This document shows positions 1-8,262 of a stretch of 64,000 nt of DNA, piece by piece. The stretch's first letter is position 1, and every line of letters starts with the position of its first letter. This DNA is from Candidatus Fermentibacteraceae bacterium (lineage in GTDB: Bacteria > Fermentibacterota > Fermentibacteria > Fermentibacterales > JCC-6): assembly GCA_016744855.1 (NCBI GenBank), contig JADGDO010000010.1:1-64000 (forward strand). Direction: 5' to 3'. Under the pieces are notes generated by a model. That model did no database searches. It was not told the origin of the DNA and saw only the letters and a list, made by a program, of their open reading frames with translations. Made by a program: the position numbers and the translations under genes.

Positions 1-200
1 GAGCTACTTCAGTTGAGATCTTCGACCTCTCTGGAAGACTTGTTACATCTCTTGTTGATTCTGAAATGCTTCAGGGGAGTCACAGCGTCCAATGGAACGG
101 CAGCAATAAGAGCGGGGAAAAAGTATCATCAGGACTTTATCTTTGCAGGATAGAGTCATGTGGAGTTGTTGAGACAACAGGGCTATGCCTATTGAATTAG
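1..200 (+). CDS. C-terminal end of a secreted protein with FlgD/type-A sorting-like domain (partial)
   Basis: The reading frame is open from base 3 and stops with TAG at 198-200, giving 65 residues of a protein that begins before the window. The residues include VEIFDLSGRLV, then WNGSNKSGEKVSSGLYLCRI. This is the pattern of the FlgD Ig-like / type-A secretion-sorting C-terminal beta domain carried by exported proteins of FCB-group bacteria. The same layout ends the deiminase at 9137-10783 and the C25 peptidase at 60413-62920. What the rest of the protein does cannot be told from here. Confidence 0.75.
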   Translation, partial: ATSVEIFDLSGRLVTSLVDSEMLQGSHSVQWNGSNKSGEKVSSGLYLCRIESCGVVETTGLCLLN

Positions 201-617
201 AGCCATAACAATCAAATTCAGTAGAACAGTGAGATTCGTTACCAATAAACAGGTTTACACTGTCTACTGATTTGAGGCGTTAAAATATGAAAATACCAAA
301 GCAAATCCGGGCAGATAACACTAACGGAGGATAATTATCAGTGTATGACAGTTATAGCTGTTCAATCAGATAACTAAGCATTTCTCTGAGTGCATCTGTG
401 CTTTGTCTCCTCAAGCTTCTTGCGAAGATGCTCCATTTGTGTGATATTTTTCCCGGCCAATGCATTTTCTCCTTTGGAGTTAGGCGTTTCTTGGTCGTTA
501 CAACAAAATGCATTAGAGCAACGGTTAGAACATGAAGTTGAAACATCTTGCAGTCTGTTGATTGAGCATTACAGTGGAAGTTGCCGAGTAATGCAATTAC
601 TAGAAAAACAGAATGTC
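201..617. other. Gene-poor stretch, no supported gene
   Basis: No open frame here has convincing protein-like composition together with a ribosome binding site. A perfect inverted repeat AATGCATTTT / AAAATGCATT lies at about 463-472 and 505-514. A minus-strand frame ending near 376 is rich in Lys/Glu and helical (MEHLRKKLEETKHR), so it may be another gene remnant like the adjacent VapBC relic, but I could not assign it. Confidence 0.4.
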
Positions 618-920
618 TCAGGAATCAATTCTATTAGTCTCGTGCAGAACGATTGGGAGATACTTCATAAACTGTTGAAAATCCCTATCTGTGGTAAAAA
701 ATAGTCAATTCTCGTCGCACCGCAACAGCACATATCAGAAAATCCATGTTTGATCCCTGAACACCATTTGCACGGCATTGAACAAAGAATTTGGCTGCTG
801 TAACAAGATCAACGGCTTTCAAGTGTTCTTCAAACCTATCGAACTGCTGCTTCTTTTATGATGTCCAATAGCCACTGTTCTGGTTATAAGCTTGTCATCA
901 ATCTGCAGGTTTGTTGCCAT
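618..920 (-). pseudogene. Decayed VapBC toxin-antitoxin module (deleted and frameshifted)
   Basis: On the minus strand an ATG at 920 opens a frame beginning MATNLQIDDKLI and running through VAIGHHKRS. This matches the start of VapB-family antitoxins, but it stops after 33 residues (819-821). Overlapping it in another frame is the C-terminal half of a VapC PIN-domain toxin: FEEHLKAVDLVTAAKFF, then NMDFLICAVAVRREL. After a one-base slip at the A-run 696-701 (T-run on the minus strand) it continues FTTDRDFQQFMKYLPIVLHE, stopping at 618-620. The VapB C-terminus and the VapC N-terminus, with its first acidic catalytic residues, are missing. One internal deletion plus frameshifts explains this. No active product is expected. 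Confidence 0.8.
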
Positions 921-1119
921 GATAGCACCTCTAAGAAGACTTAACACAATGTGATGTGTGGTGCAATGTTTGAGGATCCGGGTAACGGATCTCCATTAGA
1001 ATCCCAACATCCACAGGGATTTGTTTCAGTATTTACTTGGCCTGACGGTTAGAGAGAATCTTCACCGCTACAGCAACTCAGTCATTGTCGAAATGGTCTT
1101 ACTCCGGATGTTTGAAAAG
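921..1119. other. Intergenic, upstream of the VapBC relic
   Basis: This stretch lies between the start of the VapBC relic and the end of the TetR gene. No gene, clear terminator or RNA was recognised. A 22-codon frame starting at ATG 967 has no ribosome binding site and was not called. Confidence 0.4.
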
Positions 1120-1764
1120 TCATGTGTTCCCCTCTGACTCCCCAATCCTACTGACTGCGAGACCCCTGAAGAAAACCTCTATACCTGCTGTGATAACTTT
1201 GAACTGCTCAGGTGAAACTTGTTCTCCCTCGAACAGGGCGTCTGCGAGTAATCCGTTCTGAAGGGAAACAAGAGCAGCTCCAGTAGAGGCGGGTTGGATA
1301 TGACGGGAGACCTCTCCCCTTTCAATACATGCCTGAAGTGCACCTCTGTAGTAAATGGCCATATCCCGGCTCTCTTTGAGAAACTGGTCTCGGAACGGTT
1401 TCAGATCTTCCGTCCATTCCATTCGGAGCAGCACGAGAGCGTAGTATTTACTCAGGAACTGATCGTTCAATGTCTTCTCCAGAAAGCTCATTGTAAGGTG
1501 CTGAAGTTCGGAAAGGGTTGGATAAAGCTCATGGAAACCAGGATAGGAATGATCTTCCAGAGAAACAATCTCGCTGTACAAAGCCTGGAAGAGATCCTTC
1601 TTATTTTTGAAATGCCAGTAGATAGCTCCTTTGGTAAACCCAGTGCGTTTTGCTATCGAGTTCAGTGTTGAGTTGGTGTAACCGCACTCATAAAACTCAT
1701 CTAATGCTGCCTCAAGAATATCGCGTCTGGTCTGTTCTGCTTCTTCTTTTGTTCTTCTTGCCAT
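1120..1764 (-). CDS. TetR/AcrR-family transcriptional regulator
   Basis: The protein has 214 residues, normal for the family. Residues 10-57 form the TetR_N helix-turn-helix: RRDILEAALDEFYECGY, then SIAKRTGFTKGAIYWHFKNK, with the usual YWHF end of the recognition helix. The rest is an all-helical ligand-binding and dimerisation domain of the AcrR type. It is the last gene of a minus-strand operon behind the radical SAM gene (13-base gap) and the SIMPL lipoprotein. The palindrome at 3997-4020, upstream of the operon, closely resembles the AcrR operator. Autoregulation of the operon, probably relieved by a small hydrophobic ligand, is therefore the simplest reading. The ligand is unknown. Confidence 0.9.
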   Translation of the reverse strand: MARRTKEEAEQTRRDILEAALDEFYECGYTNSTLNSIAKRTGFTKGAIYWHFKNKKDLFQALYSEIVSLEDHSYPGFHELYPTLSELQHLTMSFLEKTLNDQFLSKYYALVLLRMEWTEDLKPFRDQFLKESRDMAIYYRGALQACIERGEVSRHIQPASTGAALVSLQNGLLADALFEGEQVSPEQFKVITAGIEVFFRGLAVSRIGESEGNT

Positions 1765-1777
1765 TTTACTACCCTCC

Positions 1778-3268
1778 TTAGTACCACATGAACCAGAAGT
1801 AGTTTGGAAAGATATACATCAGCGACATTACAACCCAAGTGGCGGTCATCAGCCAGAATATCACCGGATGCTCTCTTCGGGCAACATACGTCATTATGCC
1901 CGTGTATCCCGCCCATATTGAGCTTAGGGACCATACCAGGAAAAGAAGTCCCCAAAGCAGCATGCTGTTAATAGCTGCTACGGTGACAATAAGTGCAAGT
2001 TCAAGCAGTGGCATCCAGGGGACTTTGCTCTTCTCCACTGCCTTGTATTTTACTGAAACGGTGGGGTCCGCCTCTGTTCCTACGAAGTTTCTTCCCATCT
2101 TAACTGTCTTTCTGTAAAACCACCAGGTGCCGTTCTCCAGTTGTGAAGGTGTCATCCCAGCTGGACGGTAGACAGCATGCGTCCCGTCATATTTTGACCA
2201 GTCTCTGGTGAGAATCCTCTCTTCCCCATCAAGCTTCTTGAATAACCTGGTTCCAGGAAAAGGAATGAGAATCACCGAATGCATAGAATCCACTCCGGTC
2301 TCCCTGGCGAATTCATAAGTCATGTTGAAGATCTCCGGTGTGTGTTGATCAAAACCGAAAAGGAAAGATGAATCAACAGTAATACCATACCTGTGGAAGG
2401 AAGCGATTTGCTCCTTCACCTTTTCGAGACTCATAAATCCCTTTCCTGCTTCCTTCAAGGCAGCAGCTGAGGGTGTCTCCAACCCTACCAGAAGAAATTC
2501 CAGACCGCTTTCTGAAGCTGCTTTCAGGAGTTCCTCATCATCCGCAAGGCTGATCTCCGTTTCTCCGGACCAGCGTATCCCAAGAGGTTTCAACCGCTTG
2601 AACAGCTCCAGAGCGTACTCCCTGTTGGATGTTAAATTGTCTGCATGTAACTCAATCGTGTCAGCTCCGCAGTTCTTTATCTCCTCAATGACATCATCCA
2701 CCGGTCGGTATCTGTGTGTTTTGAAGAACGGTGGAACCGTGCAATAAGCACAATTGTTCGGGCAGCCTCTTCCCACGATCACAGTCCAGTATCCTCCATA
2801 CCAATCCCTCGTTATAATCTTCGTGGGGAATGGTTTCAAATTAGCTAGATCAAATGGCTTCTTTCTCTGATAGTGTTCCTTCATGCAACCTTTGCTGTAA
2901 TCTTCCAGAAGCTGCTCCCAGATACCCTCACACTCCCCTGTTAGTACAGCATCTCCATGCTGCAGCGCTTCTTCGGGAAGGAAGGTAGGATGGAGACCAC
3001 CGAAAACAACAGTCTTCCCCTTTTTTCTGAATTTATCAGCTATCTCGTATGCCCTGTTAGCGTCAGGAGTGGACATAAAAATTGCGACAATGTCGGCATC
3101 GGTGCCATAGTGGATTTTCATGTCCACTGTTTCGTCTGTCATTTCAATCTCAATGCCTTCGGGGGTGCATGCAGCCGCAGAAAAAATGTTCTGGGACGGT
3201 GAGGCCATGTATCTTTTGTACTCCTTGAATGCACTCTGAGCTGATGCTTTTATCAGATAAACTTTCAT
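1778..3268 (-). CDS. B12-binding-type radical SAM protein with C-terminal membrane segment
   Basis: The start chosen is ATG 3268, which overlaps the SIMPL stop as ATGA; a longer frame to 3331 lies inside that gene. The 496-residue protein has an N-terminal cobalamin-binding-like Rossmann domain (about 1-125, with VVFGGLHPTFLPEEAL). The radical SAM core follows, with the [4Fe-4S] motif C169-x3-C173-x2-C176 in GRGCPNNCAYC and later ELHADNLTSN and FLFGFDQHTPE. The last 85 residues are very hydrophobic and rich in Trp and Tyr, with about three predicted membrane helices ending in FPNYFWFMWY. Relatives modify lipids or small molecules through methyl or radical transfer. The membrane tail suggests a lipid or quinone-like substrate, which is inference. 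It is co-transcribed with a TetR regulator. Confidence 0.85.
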   Translation of the reverse strand: MKVYLIKASAQSAFKEYKRYMASPSQNIFSAAACTPEGIEIEMTDETVDMKIHYGTDADIVAIFMSTPDANRAYEIADKFRKKGKTVVFGGLHPTFLPEEALQHGDAVLTGECEGIWEQLLEDYSKGCMKEHYQRKKPFDLANLKPFPTKIITRDWYGGYWTVIVGRGCPNNCAYCTVPPFFKTHRYRPVDDVIEEIKNCGADTIELHADNLTSNREYALELFKRLKPLGIRWSGETEISLADDEELLKAASESGLEFLLVGLETPSAAALKEAGKGFMSLEKVKEQIASFHRYGITVDSSFLFGFDQHTPEIFNMTYEFARETGVDSMHSVILIPFPGTRLFKKLDGEERILTRDWSKYDGTHAVYRPAGMTPSQLENGTWWFYRKTVKMGRNFVGTEADPTVSVKYKAVEKSKVPWMPLLELALIVTVAAINSMLLWGLLFLVWSLSSIWAGYTGIMTYVARREHPVIFWLMTATWVVMSLMYIFPNYFWFMWY

Positions 3269-3960
3269 AGCTGCTCCGTTTCCGGTTGTGCCAAGGTCCA
3301 GGTTACCTGAACAGCGGTAGTTAAAAGACATTCTTCACGCGACAGAAACAGCTCTTCCGTACCTGTCACAAATGACACGCCCATCTGTTGCATTTCGTCG
3401 AGAACCATTTCTGAACTGGCGGCGAGTAACTGGGCATTTCTTTCAGAGTCCTGCATGGCTCCGTCAATGAGAATCTGCCTTACTGACTGATCTTCCTGTA
3501 CCATATATCCCAAAGGCTGCGCAGAAACTGCTCCTGCTTCGAACATCTCCGGGATCAGTGCATTAAGAGTCTCAAAATCCTCTGCTGAAATAGTCAAGTC
3601 AATAGCTGAATGGTACTCTTCAGGTCCGGTGAAACTGTAGTTGTAGTCGCTCCACGATGCTGCGACTTCTGTATACACTTCTGAACGATTCACGGACATT
3701 CCTGCTCGCAGGCAGATCTCCGACACCGAGTCAGCAAGGGCTCCAACCTCACCAAGAGATCCTTCATAACTCCCAGCGTCTGCAGACACAACAACAGATA
3801 GAAGCATCACATTCGGCTCTATTTGCATACTGTAGTAACCTTCGGCTGTGACTGCCAGGGGATAATCCCACTCATATCCGTACTCGTTACTCGGACCCGG
3901 ACATCCAGCGTTTAGAAGCACCATTGAAGTAACACTCATCGATAGCAAAATCTTTTTCAT
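3265..3960 (-). CDS. SIMPL (DUF541) domain lipoprotein
   Basis: The protein has 231 residues. A lipoprotein signal peptide ends in the lipobox LNAG-C (Cys at about residue 19), so the mature protein is probably anchored in the envelope. The body, from AVTAEGYYSMQIEPNVMLLS onward, fits the SIMPL/DUF541 fold: a beta-rich domain with long amphipathic helices such as DSERNAQLLAASSEMVLDEM. It is the first gene of the operon SIMPL - radical SAM - TetR, and its stop overlaps the next start as ATGA. SIMPL proteins often sit in stress or envelope operons, but their biochemical role is poorly defined. The specific function here is unknown. Confidence 0.8.
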   Translation of the reverse strand: MKKILLSMSVTSMVLLNAGCPGPSNEYGYEWDYPLAVTAEGYYSMQIEPNVMLLSVVVSADAGSYEGSLGEVGALADSVSEICLRAGMSVNRSEVYTEVAASWSDYNYSFTGPEEYHSAIDLTISAEDFETLNALIPEMFEAGAVSAQPLGYMVQEDQSVRQILIDGAMQDSERNAQLLAASSEMVLDEMQQMGVSFVTGTEELFLSREECLLTTAVQVTWTLAQPETEQL

Positions 3961-3996
3961 GCTCGCCCCTTTCGGTAAAATTATGAGATGTATTTA

Positions 3997-4020
3997 TACA
4001 TACCAACCGGTACGTATGTC
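3997..4020 (-). promoter_or_regulatory. Probable AcrR-like TetR operator upstream of the SIMPL/radical SAM/tetR operon
   Basis: The stretch begins TACATAC and ends GTATGTC, with a central ACCGGT palindrome. Within 3998-4019, 9 of 11 base pairs are symmetric. Length and outer half-sites (TACATAC / GTATGT) are nearly those of the Escherichia coli acrR operator as I remember it. It lies 37-60 bases upstream of the SIMPL start, where a repressor would block initiation. The TetR encoded at 1120-1764 is the likely ligand. Confidence 0.7.
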
Positions 4021-4416
4021 AATGATTATACTCACAAACTGCTCTAATGTTGCTGCTTAAGAAGGAGTAGGGGCGGATCCTGATTCGATTTTTGACATGA
4101 TGGCTATCGACTGAGGCATGCATGTAACTCTTGAATTCCGGCTATGCTTCCTTAAATCGCCATTGTCTCACTGTTACAGAAATTCCAAGTTTCCCACTGG
4201 TCAACTGGTTCAGTAGACATTGTATCACCTGAAGTATGGTTGGTTCTAAACACTGATCCAGTCTTGAAACTGCATTTTGATGAACCGCGTATCAACTGAA
4301 TAAACCAACCACAGCATCAGAGTGCGGTTTTCGCGAAAACCCGCGCAGGTTATTCAGGGCGTTGGGAATACAGACAGATTCGTAGAGATTCGGTGTCATT
4401 TCAGGCACAGGCGAAA
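4021..4416. other. Intergenic region with a perfect palindrome
   Basis: No gene is supported in this roughly 400-base stretch. It holds the 16-base perfect palindrome GGTTTTCGCGAAAACC at 4326-4341, extendable with a bulge to GCG / CGC on either side. The palindrome is 75 bases beyond the stop of the minus-strand SDR gene. It could be that gene's transcription end, although no T-run follows, or a protein-binding site. Confidence 0.45.
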
Positions 4417-5364
4417 CTATAAGGTCCAGCTCATACCTGTTTTCTTCTCGGACAGCATCCAGAGTTTAGCTGCCATTTCCTTGTTGAGTGCCACATCATC
4501 TAACTTGCACGCGTCGATTGGGCCGACTGTTTCTGATCGTTTGGTGGGACCGTATAGTTTTGCTGAATCCAATCTCTCTTCCGCTGCGCACATTACTTCT
4601 GGCCAGGAGCCCTTCTCAGCCGATTGTGCGATTATGTGAGAGGTTAAGGACCAGATAATCCTGTTAAAGATACTGGCGGTGTCCTTCAGCAAATTTGTTC
4701 GTGAGGCACCCGGGTGACAAACCTGAACCCCGACGTTCTTATCCGCAACCTTAACGCGGCGCTGCAATTCGTAGGCGAACATCATCTGTGCCAGTTTGCT
4801 CTGAGCGTAGGAGTTCCAAGCGGTGTAGTTCTTGTCGAAGTTGAGATCCTCGAACTGAATTCTCTTCAACCCCATTTTGTATGCACCGCTTCCGACCACC
4901 ACAATACGCCCTTTAGACTCCTCAAGCCGCTGAAAGAGCAATCCGCAGAGGAGAAAATGACCAAGGTGGTTCACACCCAGCTGACTTTCAAAGCCGTCCA
5001 CAGTTATATCCTGTTTAGCCACCTGTGCAATAGCTGCATTGCAAATGAGCGCATCAATTTGGGGAACCTTCTCTATAACCTTAGCAGCTGTCTCCCGTAC
5101 GGAATCCAAAACTGCCAGATCCATACGCACGAAAGACACCTTTGCCTCACCACCAAATTCCTCTTTCAGCCTGGCAACAGCAGCGGTAGATTTTTCGGCA
5201 TTGCGGTTCAACATCACCACTTCCGCACTCTTAGAAAGGAATACACGCGTTGCTTCAAATCCTGCACCGGAGTTAGCGCCGGTGATTAGATATGTCCTGC
5301 CTGCAAGGGAACCGAGACGCTCCGGTGTCCAGCCCTTTGATCCGAATCTTTTTTCAACTGTCAT
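4417..5364 (-). CDS. Short-chain dehydrogenase/reductase (retinol dehydrogenase / protochlorophyllide reductase-like)
   Basis: The protein has 315 residues. The Rossmann cofactor motif TGANSGAG is at 28-35, LNRN (52-55) suggests NADP preference, CNAA (108-111) stands at the usual NNAG position, and the catalytic pair is Y186/K190 in SYAQSK. The overall pattern (VNHLGHFLL, then VCHPGASRTNL) is that of classical-extended SDRs related to retinol dehydrogenases and WW-domain oxidoreductases. The substrate is unknown. A TetR gene lies upstream on the same strand. A motif at 5537-5554, shared with that regulator's own promoter, suggests TetR control of this enzyme. Confidence 0.88.
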   Translation of the reverse strand: MTVEKRFGSKGWTPERLGSLAGRTYLITGANSGAGFEATRVFLSKSAEVVMLNRNAEKSTAAVARLKEEFGGEAKVSFVRMDLAVLDSVRETAAKVIEKVPQIDALICNAAIAQVAKQDITVDGFESQLGVNHLGHFLLCGLLFQRLEESKGRIVVVGSGAYKMGLKRIQFEDLNFDKNYTAWNSYAQSKLAQMMFAYELQRRVKVADKNVGVQVCHPGASRTNLLKDTASIFNRIIWSLTSHIIAQSAEKGSWPEVMCAAEERLDSAKLYGPTKRSETVGPIDACKLDDVALNKEMAAKLWMLSEKKTGMSWTL

Positions 5365-5536
5365 TCTTCAGACTCCCTTCATCAGTCTTGAGAGAATAGA
5401 GTAATACTATCACTTTTCCATTTCAAGCAGGCATCTACCGTTAAATCACCAAATCTCTTCTGTGAATTGTCACAGTAACCGGTAATGCTTATGCGACACA
5501 TTACTGTGTGCTTTTCTTATGGTTTATATTAAACGA

Positions 5537-5554
5537 ACGATCGGTCGATTTTGT
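5537..5554 (-). promoter_or_regulatory. Probable TetR operator upstream of the SDR gene
   Basis: The plus-strand sequence ACGATCGGTCGATTTTGT matches ACGATCAATCGATTATGT at 6221-6238 in 15 of 18 positions. It sits within a larger imperfect palindrome (5531-5550, half-sites AAnCGA / TCGnTT, 8 of 10 pairs). The site is about 175 bases upstream of the SDR start and just beyond the tetR stop, so the SDR appears to have its own regulated promoter. Confidence 0.6.
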
Positions 5555-5634
5555 GCTCAAAAAATCTCTCCTGCTCTTTGGCTGCTTCCCTTTTTTGTCT
5601 TCGATTAACTGATAGAAACTGGAATACAAACATG

Positions 5635-6207
5635 CTATGCCCTGATCGCCTGCCATGCCATCTCGATCGCTTTGTCAACAAGCTGCTCGGTAGCATCAAG
5701 CTCGTTATTGTGATGAGCCTTAACGATAAAGATCAGCGGGGCAAAGGTAAAAGCGACTATCAGCTCTTGAGAGTAATCTTTAATGATCCCCTGACGAATA
5801 CCCCTGTCAAGAAGTTCCGAAAGGGGGGCATAATAGAGTAACGTTTTCTCCCTGGTTTCAGGGCTGATGTTTGGCGAGTTGTAAAACTGCTCCTGAAAGG
5901 AAAACTTGATAGGGAATGATAAGGAGTGGCTTACATATTTACGGAGAAAAAGCTCAAGACTCGCTTTCACTTCAGTACATTCGTTCGCTCCCTGAAACAT
6001 ACTCGCACTTAGTTCTTCCTTAGCCATGAGATACAGCTTATTCAGCATATCCTCCTTGTTTTCGAAATAGACATAAATCGTAGAGGAGGAGACACCAGCG
6101 GCCCTGGCTATCTTAGACATCGATGTATTCGCCAAACCATTGTCTGTGATGACTTCCATGGCAGCATGGTAAATAGCGAAGCGTTTGTTCTCATCTTTTG
6201 TTCTCAT
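5635..6207 (-). CDS. TetR/AcrR-family transcriptional regulator
   Basis: The start is ATG 6207 (MRTKDENKRFAIYHAAMEVI). The longer frame to 6228 would run into the operator. The 190-residue protein has a clear TetR_N domain (SMSKIARAAGVSSSTIYVYFENKED, residues about 33-57) and a helical ligand domain with FSFQEQFYNSP. An operator-like sequence lies immediately upstream (6221-6238), with a near copy before the adjacent SDR gene (5537-5554). The probable role is repression of itself and of the SDR, relieved by an unknown ligand. Confidence 0.9.
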   Translation of the reverse strand: MRTKDENKRFAIYHAAMEVITDNGLANTSMSKIARAAGVSSSTIYVYFENKEDMLNKLYLMAKEELSASMFQGANECTEVKASLELFLRKYVSHSLSFPIKFSFQEQFYNSPNISPETREKTLLYYAPLSELLDRGIRQGIIKDYSQELIVAFTFAPLIFIVKAHHNNELDATEQLVDKAIEMAWQAIRA

Positions 6208-6220
6208 GGCTCTATAATAA

Positions 6221-6238
6221 ACGATCAATCGATTATGT
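6221..6238 (-). promoter_or_regulatory. Probable autoregulatory TetR operator
   Basis: ACGATCAATCGATTATGT lies 14-31 bases upstream of the tetR start. Its half-sites AAACGAT / ATCGATT are partly symmetric, and it is a 15/18 match to the site before the SDR gene. The position is where an autorepressor would bind. Confidence 0.6.
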
Positions 6239-6411
6239 CAAGTCCTTCCGTAATGAAATTGACAACCTGTACTGCGTTCTTCTGCTTAGCGCTTGAAGTC
6301 GCCTGACAGCGATTATCATCGTATTGTCTCTGAACCCTCTGCTCATTATCATCTAATCGCTAGGTGGGTTATTCATCCCGGCAACTCAGCAGAATATGGA
6401 GAGGAAGTTGA

Positions 6412-6984
6412 ATGAATTTCTACGAAAACTCCAAGAATGTAGATAAGTACATCCAAATGTGTAAAGACTACGATGGAAGTAATATCTACGAGATGCTGGA
6501 AAAACACCTAGCTGATGGGAAAACTGTTCTTGAGCTGGGAACTGGTCCGGGTTTTGATATCCCATTCTTGAAAAAGCACTATCAGGTTACCGGTTCAGAT
6601 TTTTCTGAAGAATTTTTAGAACGGTGCAGGATTAAGCATCCAGAAATTAACTTTTTTCGCATTGATGCAAAGAGTATTGATATCAATGAAAAGTTTGACT
6701 GTATCTATTCAAACAAGGTGCTGCATCATTTGACGGAGGATGAGCTTTCATCATCGCTGTTAGCACAAGCAGGTGCGCTATCTCCTGACGGGATTATTGC
6801 TCATTCCTTCTGGATGGGCGAAGAAGACCAGGAAATGGAAGGGCTTCTCTTTACCTATTACCGTAAAGAACGCTTATGGGAAATTCTGTCTGAGAATTAT
6901 GAAATAGTATCGGCTATGAGTTATCAGGAATTCGAAAAAGATGACTCTTTATTTGTGATAGCTCGGTTGAAAGTAATTGCATAA
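6412..6984 (+). CDS. SAM-dependent class I methyltransferase
   Basis: The protein has 190 residues with start ATG 6412 behind GAGAGGAAG. SAM-binding motif I is VLELGTGPG (39-47). The acidic end of strand beta-2 appears as VTGSDFSEEFL, and post-motif CIYSNKVLHHLTEDEL matches the Methyltransf_11/23 families. The target cannot be told. The gene stands alone on the plus strand between two intergenic gaps, with no obvious partner. Codon use looks slightly more A/T-rich than that of its neighbours. Confidence 0.88.
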   Translation: MNFYENSKNVDKYIQMCKDYDGSNIYEMLEKHLADGKTVLELGTGPGFDIPFLKKHYQVTGSDFSEEFLERCRIKHPEINFFRIDAKSIDINEKFDCIYSNKVLHHLTEDELSSSLLAQAGALSPDGIIAHSFWMGEEDQEMEGLLFTYYRKERLWEILSENYEIVSAMSYQEFEKDDSLFVIARLKVIA

Positions 6985-7188
6985 CAACCAGTGCCGCTTT
7001 GGCTTCTGATACGGTGCTTTGCGCATTTTGTAGAAAACAACACTCTTCCGGAATGCAGTTTCACTGAAATCCGTTAGATTACCAGAGCAATATGTGAAAC
7101 TGGAGCGTAGTGAAATTGCTGCATGTACTGCGAGTCTGAACTGCAGCATCTTCATGAACGCTTTTGCAGTAAAGGAAAGGTGGCTCTG

Positions 7189-8262
7189 ATGACTGATGTA
7201 AGATTCCTTCCCATAGAGAAAATGAATTCAGCCGGATTTATCGAACTTCTAGCTCCATATCGATTTGTAGGTGGAGAAAGCAATAAGAACTTGACTGCGG
7301 TTAAAATACATCCCGGTGAAGAGGGAAATTCATCTTACATCCCACCTTCCCTGGTAAAAATGGTAGTTGATTCTCTCGAACTATCTTACCGAAGAACTTT
7401 CCTCACAGACACAACAGTGCTTTATGGTGGCAGAAGAATGACGGCTCCTGATTATGTCTCTCTCGCTTGGGATCATGGATTCAGATTGCCGGACCTTCCC
7501 CCCTTCATTGTCGCTGATGGTCTTGTGGGAGCGGATGAATGTAAAGTTACTCTTCCTGAGCAATGTGAAACAAAAGTTGCAAGACTTGCTGCAGCCCTTG
7601 AGAGAACAGACAATGCCGTAATGATCAGTCACTTCAAGGGTCACCTTTTAGCCGGTTTTGGAGGCTCTATAAAACATCTGGGAATGGGTTGGGCTGCTAA
7701 AGCAGGTAAGCTGTATCAGCATTCTTCAGTAATGCCGTTTGTAAATGAAGACAAATGCACCTTCTGCAAAGCATGTATATCTGTTTGTGGCTCTTCTGCA
7801 ATCGAAACTCTGGAGAACACAGTCAGGATTAACGATCAGCTGTGTACAGGATGCGGTGATTGTATTCAACGATGCCCTGTTGGTGCGATAAGAGTTAGCT
7901 GGAACCAGGAAGCCCATACGTTTATAAGCAGAATGGTAGAGTATGCTTTGGGTGCATCGATGGCAACAACAATTCCTGTCTATGTAAACTTCCTGACTAA
8001 CATCTCCCCTGATTGTGACTGCATGAAAAATGAAGGTCCACCAATGGTGAAAGATATCGGTGTAGTTGCAAGCTCTGATCCAGTGGCAATAGATCAGGCA
8101 TGCCTTGATCTTGTTACTGCGGCAATTCCCCTCGATGACAATGCCGAAGCCGGTTTAGATAAGTTCCTTAAGATCAGACCGGACAGGGATGGACGTGAGC
8201 AGCTTCGAATAGGTGAAGAAATTGGCCTGGGAAGCAGAGAATACCGGCTGGTAAAGATTTGA
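7189..8262 (+). CDS. DUF362 domain 4Fe-4S ferredoxin-type protein
   Basis: The start is ATG 7189 behind AAAGGAAAGGTGG; an in-frame ATG at 7123 would add 22 residues with no ribosome site. The 357-residue protein has a DUF362 domain (about 30-180, with ISHFKGHLLAGFGGSIKHLGMG). Two [4Fe-4S] motifs of bacterial-ferredoxin type follow (C190, C193, C196, C200 and C219, C222, C225, C229), and then the second part of DUF362 (SSDPVAIDQACLDL). Such proteins are common in anaerobes and are thought to handle electrons, but no reaction is settled. The downstream transporter starts on its last bases (TTGA overlap), so the two are probably translated together. Confidence 0.88.
   Translation: MTDVRFLPIEKMNSAGFIELLAPYRFVGGESNKNLTAVKIHPGEEGNSSYIPPSLVKMVVDSLELSYRRTFLTDTTVLYGGRRMTAPDYVSLAWDHGFRLPDLPPFIVADGLVGADECKVTLPEQCETKVARLAAALERTDNAVMISHFKGHLLAGFGGSIKHLGMGWAAKAGKLYQHSSVMPFVNEDKCTFCKACISVCGSSAIETLENTVRINDQLCTGCGDCIQRCPVGAIRVSWNQEAHTFISRMVEYALGASMATTIPVYVNFLTNISPDCDCMKNEGPPMVKDIGVVASSDPVAIDQACLDLVTAAIPLDDNAEAGLDKFLKIRPDRDGREQLRIGEEIGLGSREYRLVKI

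Noticed and set aside
479-535. Possible integron attC site (GTTAGGC and GTTCTAAC-like cores)
   Set aside because: The core sites are not in the order and orientation needed, and no matching partner core was found.
390-704. Plus-strand open frame of 104 codons
   Set aside because: No ribosome site and odd composition; it is mostly antisense to the VapC relic.
4714-5289. 191-codon plus-strand frame antisense to the SDR gene
   Set aside because: The SDR motifs on the minus strand are unmistakable; this is a shadow.
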